Assembly (NCBI GenBank): GCA_943737045.1
Contig: CALSFV010000001.1
Location: 62,001-126,000 of the forward strand
Reading direction: 5' to 3'
From: Parapristionchus giblindavisi
Lineage: Eukaryota > Nematoda > Chromadorea > Rhabditida > Diplogasteridae
Length of the DNA: 64,000 nt
Of the stretch, positions 32,254 through 43,359 are shown piece by piece (within the stretch, counting starts at the first letter, position 1; each line of letters begins with the position of its first letter). The notes under the pieces are model-generated. The model made no database searches. It was not told the origin of the DNA and saw only the letters and a program-made list of their open reading frames with translations. The translations under genes were made by a program, and so were the position numbers.

Positions 32254-32780
32254 AGTTGCCAATAATGACGGCGTCATAATTGGGCCAATAATGACGGCGT
32301 CATTTTTGGCCCAATAATGACGGCGTCAATGTTGGCAAAATCTGAGTGAAGCCTTTCTGCCAATAATGACGGCGTCAATGTTGGCAAAATCTGAGTGAAG
32401 CCTTTCTGCCAATAATGACGGCGTCATAATTGGGCCAATAATGACGGCGTCATTTTTGGCCCAATAATGACGGCGTCAATGTTGGCAAAATCTGAGTGAA
32501 GCCTTTCTGCCAATAATGACGGCGTCATAATTGGGCCAATAATGACGGCGTCATTTTTGGCCCAATAATGACGGCGTCAATGTTGTCAAAATCTGAGTGA
32601 AGCCTTTCTGCCAATAATGACGGCGTCATAATTGGGCCAATAATGACGGCGTCATTTTTGGCCCAATAATGACGGCGTCAAAGTTGGCACAATCTGAGTG
32701 AAGCCTTTCTTGCCAATAATGACGGCGTCAATGTTGGCAAAATCTGAGTGAAGCCTTTCTGCCAATAATGACGCCATCAA
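32254..32780. repeat. Right tandem array with GACGGCGTC dyads
   Basis: Inverse counterpart of 18,155-18,680: about 15 GACGGCGTC dyads in AATGACGGCGTCA contexts with AATCTGAGTGAAGCCTTTCT spacers. The order of long and short units differs from the left arm. A 470-base outer segment with scattered AATTGGC words leads to the terminus. Confidence 0.9.
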
Positions 32781-33363
32781 AAATGGCATTTCCGAATTTT
32801 CCTGACCTTGCCTAATTAGAACATTGCATTATTGGCATGATTAAATTTTCCGAAAAATGCCAATTACGACTTCGAATATATTGGCGAAACGACATTTTGA
32901 GAATATCGCCAATATTGACAGCTGCAACTTTGGCATCTTTCAAATAATCTAGTTGAACGTTTGTCTGCCAATTATGATCCCGTCACTATTGTCAATTATC
33001 TGTTCTCACCCTCTGTGCCAATGTTTCAGTCTTCGTTTTTGTCCATCGATTGTATTTTACCAAATGCCAATAATGAAGCTTTATAATTTGGTTAGCATTT
33101 CACGAGCCAATAAAACACTTTGCATATTTGGCAAACAGACAGCTTTATAGAAATGCCAACAATGAACACGTCGACATTGTCAGTCACCTTCTGCCACATT
33201 CGACGTCGTCAGAATTGGCACAAATCATGATTTTTTCATTCTACGCCACTTTCTTATTCTAAGGCCTCTTTTATGGAAAGAGAAGGCCATGTAGAGAACG
33301 AATCTGATGGGAGGAGAAATAGAGAAAAGAGATGAAGAGACGAAGAGAAAAATAAAAGATCTG

Positions 33364-33819
33364 GGGTCTGTCCAATCTGTCAAAAAAAGATGCGAACAAA
33401 GTTGCGAACAAAGTTCGCAACTTTGTTCGCATCTTTTTCTCTAAATCTCTCGAAATACACGCTCTCTAATTCTCTCTAACAAAAGATGCGAACAAAGTTG
33501 CGACCAAAAGATGCGAACAAAGTTGCGAACTTTGTTGCGAGGTCGGTTAGAGCAGGCGAGAGAGTGTGCATTTGAAGAGGAGCAGAATAAGTAATGCCCG
33601 TTTACTTTTTCTGCTCCTCTTCAAATGCACACTCTCTCGTCTGCTCTAACCGACCTCGCAACAAAGTTCGCAACTTTGTTCGCATCTTTTGGTCGCAACT
33701 TTGTTCGCATCTTTTGTTAGAGAGAATTAGAGAGCGTGTATTTCGAGAGATTTAGAGAAAAAGATGCGAACAAAGTTGCGAACTTTGTTCGCATCTTTTT
33801 TGACAGATTGGACAGACCC
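33364..33819. mobile_element. 456-bp palindromic MITE with CTG target duplication
   Basis: Termini GGGTCTGTCCAATCTGTCA and its inverse; the interior is a palindrome of GATGCGAACAAAGTTGCGAA-type words and CTCTCTCGNCTGCTCTAACC. CTG flanks both sides (33,361-33,363 and 33,820-33,822). The paralogous promoter of gene A reads AAAGATCTGGACCAACC, which is exactly the site with a single CTG, so insertion into the gene C promoter is demonstrated to the base. It lies about 20 bases upstream of the gene C TATA box. Confidence 0.9.
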
Positions 33820-33839
33820 CTGGACCAACCATGATTTTA

Positions 33840-33847
33840 TATAAAAG
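33840..33847 (+). promoter_or_regulatory. TATA box of family gene C
   Basis: TATAAAAG, 117 bases before the ATG. The upstream block GATCTGGACCAACCATGATT is split by the 456-bp MITE: GATCTG remains on the far side and CTGGACCAACC on the near side. Confidence 0.75.
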
Positions 33848-33963
33848 AGTGCCATATGCATAGCAGATATCAAATCATCCTCCTTTCCTTTGTCTCTCGA
33901 ATTTGGTCTTGTTTTTTTTGTGATGGCTCAGAATCAGTTGCAAATGATCGAATATTTCAGATA

Positions 33964-35193
33964 ATGTGTAGAACCGTTTTCGTATTTTTGTCTTTAACAG
34001 CGCTTGCTCTTGCTTTCCCTGGAGGGCACGGAGGTAATGGCGGTAGAGGAGGTAATATTACTGTAACGTTTAATATGTAATTAATAGAATCATAACATTT
34101 CAAATGTTTCCTGATAAAATAGTACACTCTAGTACTCTGATATCAAAGCATAGTATGTTGCTTGATGAGATACGGCATTCCATCATTTTTCCATTTGAAT
34201 TCTTTTCATATTCAGGTCATCCCCGAGGTCCCCCACCTCCTCCTTTCCTTCAGAATGTAACCCAATCTGCTCGTCAAGACTTTTTCAACATCTTCAATGT
34301 AAGTCGTTGCTCATTCTAGTTATAGAAATGTTTTTTTCCTAAAACATTTCAGGATCGTAATCTAACCAAGGGTGAGATCAAGACCAAAGTTGGAGAGTGG
34401 GCAACAGCAAACTCTGTTTCGGTGAGTGGTGCAATAAGATAATAATAGATTCATACTGGAAAGCAGAAATTGCTTCGTTCAATTGAAGAAGATACATAAT
34501 TTGAAAATGTGTTTGTCTTCGAATGGGGGTAGACATTTCAAAGCTTTCTCCTGAAAGCTGTTCAAATGATAACAGAACCGCTCTCTATTGAAAATCGATA
34601 ATGTATGAGTGACTCTATAAAATCTTTCAGGAACAAGTGACAGCTTTCGAAACTGAAATGGAAAATGAAAAGACCGAGCGAAGACAGAACATTACAAATG
34701 CTGTTGGACAGCTTTCCGATGCCATTTCTACGGTAAGTGCATTCCATAAATACAGTGAATAGATCCTTTACTTTCGTTGACCTGTTTGTGTTTCATGGAA
34801 ATATTAATTAATGCGGAAAAAAATGCACTGAATAATCCTCGTTAAAAATTAAATAATGGCCGATTTCAGTTGAATGCAATCGAAGATGACGAGAGTATCA
34901 CACCTTCTGAGACAATGCAGAAGATCAGAGATACAATTGATGGATTTTCTCCTGAACTAAGAGACTTGGTTCTCGCTGCTGGCCCTAATCCAGTGCCAAA
35001 AGGACCCGGAGGGCCTGGAGGAAAGGGTGGTTTTGGAGGAAAAGGAGGATTTGGAGGAAATGGGGGATTTGGAGGAAATGGGGGATTTGGAGGATTCGGT
35101 GGAAAAGGAGGACAGAAAGGATTCAAAGGTTTCGGTAACTCAGAAAGTTTTGAAGTCATTCAAATCGGAGGTCGTGGAGGACATGAGTATTGA
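33964..35193 (+). CDS. SXP/RAL-2-like secreted protein, copy C (intact)
   Basis: Exons 33,964-34,051, 34,216-34,298, 34,353-34,421, 34,631-34,732 and 34,870-35,193 join to 221 residues with no lesion. Order: signal peptide MCRTVFVFLSLTALALA, GGHGGNGGRGG, proline run RGPPPPPFLQN, helical DUF148-like core (residues about 40-150: DRNLTKGEIKTKVGEW, EQVTAFETEMENEKTERRQN, LNAIEDDESITPSETMQKIR, SPELRDLVLAAG), then a glycine-rich tail of repeated FGG(K/N)GG units and the end GGRGGHEY. TTTCAG lies three bases before the ATG (likely trans-splice site). Two transposons, the 15.6-kb foldback and the 456-bp MITE, sit in its upstream region, yet the coding region is the best preserved of the plus-strand copies. 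Members of this family are secreted nematode proteins; the role of this one is unknown. Confidence 0.85.
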
Positions 35194-35199
35194 TTTGCA

Positions 35200-36298
35200 A
35201 ACAATACTTTATCGCCTTTGTATGTATTGATTTATTCGCAATATTACGTTGTTGTAAAGTATGATAAAGAAAATGACTAGTTTTCGATTTCATGTCAAGC
35301 GTTATTTGAATGAGATGGTTGATGAATAACAGGCATTCTATTTTTTATTGGAATAAAAGCATTCATTTGCTTTATAAAGGAACTCGGTTCATTGTTTTTT
35401 CCCCGCCAATTTCCAATATGTATGTCGCCTAAGAGAGGGAAATTCAACGATAGCTATCTTGCAATATTCCAGGTGAAAGAGCAAAAAATTCTGAATAACA
35501 TATACTTCAGTTCATGTCGAAATGTAATCTTTTACAGCGGTCATTATGGCCGAAGCACGAAAGTAACTTTTACTCTGATATGATCAAAGCAAGTTATAAA
35601 ATGTCCAAATGAATGACGACAGCTCTGATAAGATTGGAACAACCTTTGTTGCCATAGGCCATCTCCAAATATATTTATGGTTCGTTGAAGAATCGATCGT
35701 TGCCCCCATCGATTTCCCGCATTTTCAGTCATTTCAAACGTCATTTCAGTCATTTCAAACGTCATTTCAGTCATTTCAAACGTCATTTCAGCCATTTCAA
35801 ACGGGCACTAACATCAACATCACTCACAGCTAAAGCGTCCGTCTGCAGTTTGCTTGAGCGCAACCTGTTCTACATACCTTAATGGACATCCCACCTCTCA
35901 TGCACCCATCTCATGATAAAAGATATTGTTTACATTCATTAGCTTCTCATGTACCTTTGTCTCATGTGCAAGCTCCTTTTGCCACCACGTCAGTTATGTA
36001 TGTACAGACTTATACGGTCCTCCTCCTGTTTGGTATTCTACATCAATTGAGTCCACTCTGAACGTTGATCTTGGCTCCCAAGAACACGTTATTGTGACAT
36101 CACTGAGCATCTTCACCTTCCCTATTTTCCCATTGTCCATGCCCAGCTTTATTTTCCTTTTTTTTCAAATTTTCTTTATTGAAATAGTTTTTTTTTCTAA
36201 CTGCAACATCTCTATCATGATGATAAATAAGTAAAATATATATTACATTAATTCAATCGATTCTTTTTCTACTTTACATACTTTTTGTGCGTTTGATC
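35200..36298. other. Intergenic with a short tandem repeat
   Basis: At 35,729-35,803 a unit of about 21 bases (TCAGTCATTTCAAACGTCAT) is repeated about three and a half times. Elsewhere no exon is convincing; open frames through the repeat (SHFKRHF) are artefacts. Confidence 0.6.
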
Positions 36299-36608
36299 CA
36301 GGGCTGTTCACGAAAAATTTCGAAAAAACTGTTTAAAGCGTTCTGATTGCCCACGTTTGCGAGATATGGCGCATTTGTTTTTGGGAAGTAATAGAATATA
36401 TTTGCTGGTTTCAGATGTAAATGAGAGAAGTCGTCTCCACTTCGAAAAATATTCGAAAAAAGCTAATTATTTAATAATACTATTACACAACATGCAAAAG
36501 TTCAACGTAAAATATGTGTCCCATATCACATACACAATTCATCGAGAAATATTCTATATTAAGAAAGATAATTGATATTTTTTTCGAAATTTTTCGTGCA
36601 CAGCCCTG
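36299..36608. mobile_element. 310-bp hAT-like MITE directly before the C6-like gene
   Basis: Termini CAGGGCTGTTCACGAAAAAT and ATTTTTCGTGCACAGCCCTG, flanked by perfect 8-bp duplications GTTTGATC (36,291-36,298 and 36,609-36,616). An 8-bp duplication and CAGGG termini are typical of the hAT superfamily. The right end is only 34 bases before the ATG at 36,643, so the element now forms the proximal upstream region of that gene. Confidence 0.9.
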
Positions 36609-36642
36609 GTTTGATCTACAAAAGAGTTAAATATAATTGAAG

Positions 36643-37326
36643 ATGTTCGTATTCTTCGTGGCTTGCATAATTATGCACGCTGAAGCGTGCATGCCGATGA
36701 TACCCTCAGAAGAAGTCACAACCCCAGCACCCATCACGGAAGAGCCAACTACGGAAGCACCCGTAACGCGTATGTTTCTAAGAAAATGTATTTAAAATTA
36801 TGCGGAATTACTTTTCTCATCAATCAATCAGTCTACCCCTTTTCTTTTTGACGGATATTGAAGGAGGGAGTAGATTATACCCCAAATCTATTCATACAAC
36901 AACGCTAAATCGAATTTTCACCATACTTCACTTTTCTTGTGCCAATGCGGGAGCCAAAGCTATATCAATTAGCAAAGATATGCAGTTTATGGTTCTTTTC
37001 TTGAACATAATGAAAGTGAAAGAAAGTACCCAAAGATCCTTTATCACAATATCCAAATATCCTCACCAACTTTCGCTTTTCACGACGTGAGACCTTGCAT
37101 AATCATGCTTGTAATACCCTATTTACTCGTTCCAACTACTGGGATTTGGTAAAAAGTTACGGTAACCATGGATCAATAGTGGTTGATTACAGTAATATTT
37201 TACAGTAATTTTATGAACCATCATGGTTTTTCCACTCGAAACACACTTTAATATTTTCGTGAACGTATCCGTCACCCGTTACGGGATGAATGCGTACGTC
37301 CGTCGCGCAAATGTAACATCGCATTA

Positions 37327-37390
<64 letters not shown>

Positions 37391-40286
37391 AAAGGTGGAG
37401 ACCCACGAGTTTTTTCGTAATAAGACTGTTCGGATGGAATGATAGAGATTCATCGCACGAATCGTAAGACATATCTGATATTGTTCCCCGATATGTTTAA
37501 AGCACACTATGCGCATTGAGAGTACAACTTTCAAGGCATGTAAAGAGTGCCCATCCGATTTGCATACTTGCTCTCTCATTTTCTCATTATCCCTTACGCC
37601 AATTATCATATAATATAAACAATAGCCAGCATGCTTATCGTGGTGTTAGTCAGTCATGCCAACTCATGGGTCCCCTTCTTATAAAGTTTACATTTAAAGT
37701 GCATGCAAACATATCTATTAATTTAATTAATGAATTTTGTTACAGAGTGCGCGCAGATCGTATATAATGAGGCTGCATGCAAGATACAATGCGACACTAT
37801 AAAACCCAATAAGTGTACGTGCGTCTCTCCTGATATATCAATGACTGAAGTGACGTGCCCAAGTAACTCCTTCGCGATTGAAATATTCGAGAATGTGAGT
37901 GGAATCTTACGTTCAAATAAACCCATCCCGATTTAACTCTCTGAAAGCACTCTTTCGCATATAAAATGTGAGTCTCGACGTAACACCTTAAGACACCGGC
38001 TCAGTAAGATTCCAGGGTTGTGCCAGTGACCCCGGACATCGACCTCACCGATTTGGCCCAAATTTTTTTATGAATACCCCATGGGCCCCCATCACAAAAT
38101 GGGTATTCATTTGGGCTGGTTCCTTGAAACACAGATGTGGCGGGTTTTCGAATTTTGAAAACTCGATTTTCAAAAAAAAAATGGAGCGACCTAGGACCAG
38201 TGTTAGTGTCGATTAATTATAAGCATAAATAGACAACAAAAACTGGATATACGACGGTCCAGAGATCCGATCGCAAACTGATTTTTTACCTCCTCAAAAC
38301 ATTCTAAAATTAATTAAAATTTTAAAACAAAAAAGTGCAGTCCAATTTTTGCCTCATCTTATAGAGAAAAAAATTTCTCGTCGAATAAGGAAAAAAAATC
38401 AAAAATTGAAAGACCCCTCTTTTGAGATAAATGGACCTGAAGTTTACCCGAAAATATTTTTGCTTCCAAACCTTCTCTTGTTTGTACTCATATTAAAGAG
38501 CTCGTCGAGTAGAACAACTTTCATGTTGAGCATTTTGTTTGAAACGCATGCACAAGAGAAATACATGAGTTAACTTTATTCACACGTTTTTTCAGACAAG
38601 TTTGATTAAAACAATAGTGAACTATTTTTTGTGCACTAAATGCTTTTGCCTATATTGTAAAACTCAAAAATCCATACTTTGTTGTTTCACGAAAAAAAAG
38701 TTTGGTCCCCTATGCTGAAAAATAAGGACTCGAATATGGTCTTGAAAAAACAGTTGTCGGATCCTTGCCATGTTTATACTCATTTTAAAGTACTCGTCAA
38801 GTACATAATTTTTTGTGTTCGTCGTATTGTATGAAAGTCGTTTGTTCTCAAGATACAAGCGATCGAAATGATTTTTATCCAATAAATCTAAATTCATATA
38901 TTTCTCTTGTACATGATTTTCATACAAAAAAGTTCAACATGAACGTTGTTCTACTCGACGAGCTCTTCAATATGAGTACAAACGTGAAAGGGTTTTTAAG
39001 CAAAAATATTTTCGGGTAAACTTCAGGTCCATTTATCTCAAAAGAGGGGTCCTTCGATTTTTGATATTTTTCCCTTATTCGACGAGGATTTTTTTGCTCT
39101 ATAAGATGAGGCAAAAATTGGACTGCACTTTTTTGTTTTAAAATTTTAATTAATTTTAGAATGTTTTGAGGAGGTAAAAAATCAGTTTGTGATCGGATCG
39201 CTGGACCGTCGTATATCCAGTTTTTGTTGTCTATTTATTTTTATAATTAATCGACACTAACATTGGTCCTAGGTCGCTCCATTTATTTCGGTGAAAATCG
39301 AGTTTTCAAATTTCGAAAACCCGCCACATCTGTGTTTCAAGGAATCAACCCAAATGAATACCCATTTTGTGATAGGGGCCCATTGTGGTATCCACAAAAA
39401 AATTTTGAGCCAAATCGGTGAGCTCGATGTCCGGCACTTCCTGGAATCTCACTGAGCCGATGTCTTAAAGGGAGTCTGCCAAGCAAATCAAGTTGAGGTC
39501 ATACAACTTATCTGATGTCAGCGACATCGTTTATGTTTACAAACATAAGCGATTTTTTTTAATCTGAACGAATAATACAGTGATCTGAACCGTGTGATCC
39601 TGAAACAGTTTTAACGGCCTTGGCCGGAAATGATCCTGAAAGATCGGATCGATTTATTGATACCGTTGTTTCAAAAACATTCAAACGTTTTCCAATATTT
39701 GTTAAAACTTTTCATTGTCTAGTAACCATAAGATTAAAGGACACTGAAGATAAATTTTTGATTGGCATTCTCCATTTAACTGATTATGAAACACGATGAA
39801 TGACTGCTGTAAAGTTCAAAAGTTGCGCAAAGAAACGACATGAAATGATAAATTAGCGAAAGAGTGCGCGAAATGAGTTGAGTTTTCTCCGATTTTTATT
39901 TCTTTTCGCAACGTTTTCAATAATAGTATACTTTATGCGGTGAGTTTAACACAATATTCTCGTTAGAGCTAATTATTTGAAGAATACAGTATAGGTATCC
40001 ATGAACGTCGGCAAACCGTTTGCCGGCAAACGTGACGTCACAAACGTAGGCGGTGGCGTTTGCCAGAGATCAACCTACGGTTTGCCAACGTTCATGGATA
40101 CTGCCCCATGAATCAAAAAAATCTTCTTTATCCGATATACTTCAGGATATCCTCTGGGCTTTCACTCTCGACGGTATCATGAAGTGCAACGAGGAAACAT
40201 GGCAATGGGAGTTCAATGGGTTTGGTACAACAAACGACGCAGACATCGAGAAACCACTTAACGTAGCCTGCGAAATCCTTGGATAG
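36643..40286 (+). CDS. Secreted cysteine-rich C6/DUF281-like protein
   Basis: Three exons, 36,643-36,769, 37,746-37,894 and 40,146-40,286, join in frame to 138 residues. Residues 1-15 form a signal peptide (MFVFFVACIIMHAEA). A Thr/Pro/Glu-rich linker follows (TTPAPITEEPTTEAP, residues 26-40), then a cysteine-rich region with Cys at 44, 54, 58, 66, 68, 80, 106 and 134. The motif MKCNEETWQW and the closing VAC fit the layout of nematode C6-type (DUF281-like) extracellular domains. In that family, short C-P-rich secreted proteins are common and mostly of unknown role. Intron 1 holds a (TA)n track and MITE 1; intron 2 holds a 1.5-kb foldback. All junctions have GT/AG and consistent phase, so the gene looks intact. 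The family name is inferred from pattern only. Confidence 0.65.
37329..37387. repeat. (TA)n microsatellite in intron 1
   Basis: About 29 TA units directly abutting the terminus of the MITE 1 copy at 37,388. Confidence 0.9.
37388..37685 (-). mobile_element. MITE family 1 copy in intron 1 of the C6-like gene
   Basis: Inverse orientation: starts TTTTAAAGGTGGAGACCCACG and runs to ATGGGTCCCCTTCTTATAAA. The interior shares CATGCTTATCGTGG and the CGCATTGAGAGTACAACTTT word with other copies. Confidence 0.75.
37988..39468. mobile_element. 1.5-kb foldback with TTAA ends in intron 2
   Basis: Left end TTAAGACACCGGCTCAGT, right end ACTGAGCCGATGTCTTAA. The arms of several hundred bases are diverged inverses (mirrored frames containing DPSFEINGPEVYPKIFLL). 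If TTAA is counted as the target duplication the element begins GACACCGG. TTAA duplications are typical of piggyBac-type elements, but the termini are not diagnostic and no transposase is present. Confidence 0.7.
39480..40050. other. Intronic AT-rich sequence
   Basis: Part of intron 2 of the C6-like gene. At 39,999-40,110 a short inverted repeat (CCATGAACGTCGGCAAACCG with CGGTTTGCCAACGTTCATGG) flanks GTTTGCCGGCAAACG, a MITE-like hairpin of about 100 bases. No exon is seen. Confidence 0.5.
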
Positions 40287-40421
40287 TATTGAAGAAGTCA
40301 CACAACAATATTTAATATTATTACTATTATTATTATTTCTCCCACTAAATCTTTTCATCCATCTTTTAACCTAATGCTATAGAATGAGATATGGACACCC
40401 GCTAACACAGGAACTATCATA

Positions 40422-40488
<67 letters not shown>

Positions 40489-41095
40489 GAATCGCGAGAA
40501 AATCGACCGTTTCGGAGGGTCCGCGGACATAGAAAATTCGACCCCCTGAAAAATTCAGAATAAGTACTTTGAACGATGCTCTATCGAACTGCGTTTTCCG
40601 AATTTGCATATCTGCTCTCATTTTCGAATAGCGGTAGGTCAAATTTGGCAGGTACGGTTTCCGAATTGGAAAAAAAAAGCGTTGATTTTAGTGACGCGAC
40701 CTCGGCTTATTCCTTTATTTAGTGACGCGACCTCGGCTTATTCCTTTATCAAGAAACAGCAAAGGAGCTAAAATGACTCAAAAACATCCGAAAAAACATT
40801 ACGAGCTCAAAATACCCATATATGACAGTTATATGAAACACAAAATCACCAAGTTCCGAAAAATTTGAAAAAAACCGTATTTTGCTTTTCTACGTGGAAA
40901 AAACGTTTCAGTAATGATAATTAATCTTTATAATATTTCTTATAATGTTTTTGGAAGTGAAGGCCTACCTGCTCTTAGAGCCGAGATATCCGCCATCGAA
41001 ATTACACGATGGCGGATATCTCGGCTCTAAGGCTCTAGGCTCTAAGGGCTCTGAGGGACAAAGAACGAGTGTGAGCCCCCCCCCCCCAAACCTTC

Positions 41096-41100
<5 letters not shown>

Positions 41101-41145
<45 letters not shown>
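41101..41145. repeat. (CT)n microsatellite
   Basis: About 22 CT units inside the TA-flanked foldback; mirrored frames (SLSLSL, RERERE) are artefacts. Confidence 0.9.
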
Positions 41146-41147
<2 letters not shown>

Positions 41148-41831
41148 AAGGAATGATGAAGTACAATGTCAAAACTAATGTTAGATAAGATACATTTATT
41201 AGAGAAATCAGTCATAATTGAAAACAATTAACATTGAAATAACATATTACAAAGAGAAATGGATGACAAACGGATGTTTTAAAGATGTTTTTAGTTTAGT
41301 GATCGAATGAGACAGAGACAAATTATATGTGTGATGGATTAACAATAATTTATAGTAGATTCCTAGCAGTGCTAGGGGGATCCATAAATTGTTTTACTTG
41401 CGAGCGTTTTATACTTATGTGCGGGAAGAGCATTTCGCTTGCGCGCCCATCCGCCTCTATTACCCTTTGAGAAGAGATGTTTTTTTCATCGTACCAATCC
41501 TGATTGATCGTTGACCTGCCTTACTTCCATTCTTCAACATGGTTGTGGTTCCACTCATTGTGACACTACTTCTCCTGGGTGTCATTCCTGCTAGGAGAAG
41601 GATCCACGAACTTCTGTTCCAAGGGGCGGTGGGAGAGAGTGAGCTGACCGACCGTTCGCGATGAAGAAAATGAACGTGAATGAAGAGATGAAGAGAGAAG
41701 AGATGTGTTGCCATAACATGAACGTTTTCCAGCTCAGAATGACTCAAAACAACTTGTTTCATCATTCTTAGCACGAAAAATACCGTGGAACACGTTTTTT
41801 GTGTCTGTAAAAATCAGCAAAAGATTTGGAT

Positions 41832-41890
41832 CGAACCGGGGTTCGAACCCGCTCGGTGTTTTTAGAGTGGTACCTCTTTACCTCGATGTC
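41832..41890 (-). other. tRNA-like sequence (no full cloverleaf)
   Basis: On the minus strand GAGCGGGTTCGAACCCCGG forms a T-arm with loop TTCGAAC, and GAGGTAAAGAGGTACCACTC stands where a D- and anticodon region would be. Acceptor arms do not pair well. Likely a tRNA pseudogene or SINE head. Confidence 0.45.
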
Positions 41891-43359
41891 TCGAATGATT
41901 TTGCTTATTTTATTTATTTATTTATCGTAGTTCGCTCAGAGTTTTCTAACATCTCCATTTCGTGTAGTTGTCAGATGTTAGTCTCCCTTCTCCTTTTTTT
42001 CTCTCCCTGTCTGTTCACGAAAGAGCGTGTGGGAGTGAGAGAGCGGATGATGAGCAGTCGCGCGGAGTTGGGGCGCGCGCGTGTAATTTCGATGGCGGAT
42101 ATCTCGGCCCTTAGAGCCTAGAGCCTTAGAGCCGAGATATCCGCCATCGTGTAATTTCGATGGCGGATATCTCGGCTCTAAGGCTCTAGGCTCTAAGGCT
42201 CAGGTAGGCCTTCACTTCCAAAAACATAAATGTTCAAAAACATTATAAGAAATATTATAAAGATTAATTATCATTACTGAAACGTTTTTTTCCACGTGGA
42301 AAAGCAAAATACGGTTTTTTTCAAATTTTTCGGAACTTGGTGATTTTGTGTTTCATATAACTGTCATATATGGGTATTTTGAGCTCGTAATGTTTTTTCG
42401 GATGTTTTTGAGTCATTTTAGCTCCTTTGCTGTTTCTTGATAAAGGAATAAGCCGAGGTCGCGTCACTAAATAAAGGAATAAGCCGAGGTCGCGTCACTA
42501 AAATCAACGCTTTTTTTTCCAATTCGGAAATCCTCTGAAACTTGGGTCATTTTTAGACACATATGGGTGCAACAAAACGCGCATAGAAGAAAAGTGCACT
42601 TTTTCCGATTAGGAAAGTTACGTCACTTTTTCATAAAACCGACCGCCCAGCACCGGCGCATGGTCGAAAAATGACGTCATCAACTGGTAAATGTTGCGCA
42701 AGATCTCCTCTTTCGAAGCTTTTTTTGAAAAAGTGTCTATCATTATTTTGAACGGAGTTATGATCATTTTTCTGACGCACACTCGAGCCAAAAAAACCGT
42801 ACCTGCCAACTTTGACCTACCGCTATTCGAAAATGAGAGCAGATATGCAAATTCGGAAAACGCAGTTCGATAGAGCATCGTTCAAAGTACTTATTCTGAA
42901 TTTTTCAGGGGGTCGAATTTTCTATGTCCGGGGGGTGGTCGAACCTCTGGCGATTCCTCTCATATATATATATATATAACAGAATAGTTACAGCGTTTGT
43001 TCAATCCACGCCCATTTTCATCTCTCGTTTTCTCTTCTACTCTCTCTGTCCTCCTCTCTCTCTCCGTCAAGCCCTTTATATAAGAAATCAAATTCTCAAT
43101 ATCATTATACGGCTCGGCGTGCACCAGACGAGTTTGGTGCGCTATTGAATTGAGCGGCGGAGTGTGGGGCTTATTCTGTTCCAAGCCATACCAAGTTAGC
43201 CGAGTAAAGGAAGGTCTCATTGTACATTCCACCTCCGATAGATTCACAAATATGAAGAAATATTCACAAAAACTCAAAAAAATAATTTTTCTACACACAC
43301 CAATCAAGAACACAACGCGCGATCAAACACAATGCAGCCGGTAAGCGCGCGATAGGGAC

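Larger units (their letters stand above)
17628..33270. mobile_element. 15.6-kb foldback transposon inserted upstream of gene C
   Basis: Terminal inverted repeats begin AAGAGGCCTTAGAATAAGAA and end with the exact inverse at 33,270. The element is flanked by TTAT at 17,624-17,627 and 33,271-33,274. The paralogous upstream region of gene A reads GAGAGCTTATGGAAAGAG (about 2937), which is the predicted empty site with one TTAT. Left arm 17,628-25,396, right arm 25,469-33,270, centre 25,397-25,468. The arms are near identical: mirrored 88-codon frames at 22,767-23,033 and 27,825-28,091 differ by one residue. Each arm contains, from outside in, a spaced AATTGGC/dyad array, a terminal exon-like piece, SINE-like sequence with a tRNA head, nested palindromes with an unknown ORF, MITE 4, and TFIP11-like exons. 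No transposase domain was recognised, so it is presumably non-autonomous. Confidence 0.9.
40484..42961. mobile_element. 2.5-kb foldback flanked on both sides by TA repeats
   Basis: Termini GAGAGGAATCGCGAGAA and its imperfect inverse ending GCGATTCCTCTC. About 31 TA units lie on the left (40,422-40,483) and about 8 on the right (42,962-42,978), suggesting insertion into a TA microsatellite. Arms share CGCGTCACTAAATAAAGG and ATGGCGGATATCTCGGCTCT blocks in inverse orientation. The interior also contains a poly-C run, a (CT)n tract and a tRNA-like sequence. Minus-strand frame 41,460-41,774 has no recognised domain. Confidence 0.75.

Noticed and set aside
37223..37420. Frames across the (TA)n track in the C6-like gene intron
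   Set aside because: Microsatellite translation within an intron.
41460..41774. 104-codon minus-strand frame in the TA-flanked foldback
   Set aside because: No recognised domain and composition typical of chance frames. It might be the remnant of a nested element, but I cannot support a gene.
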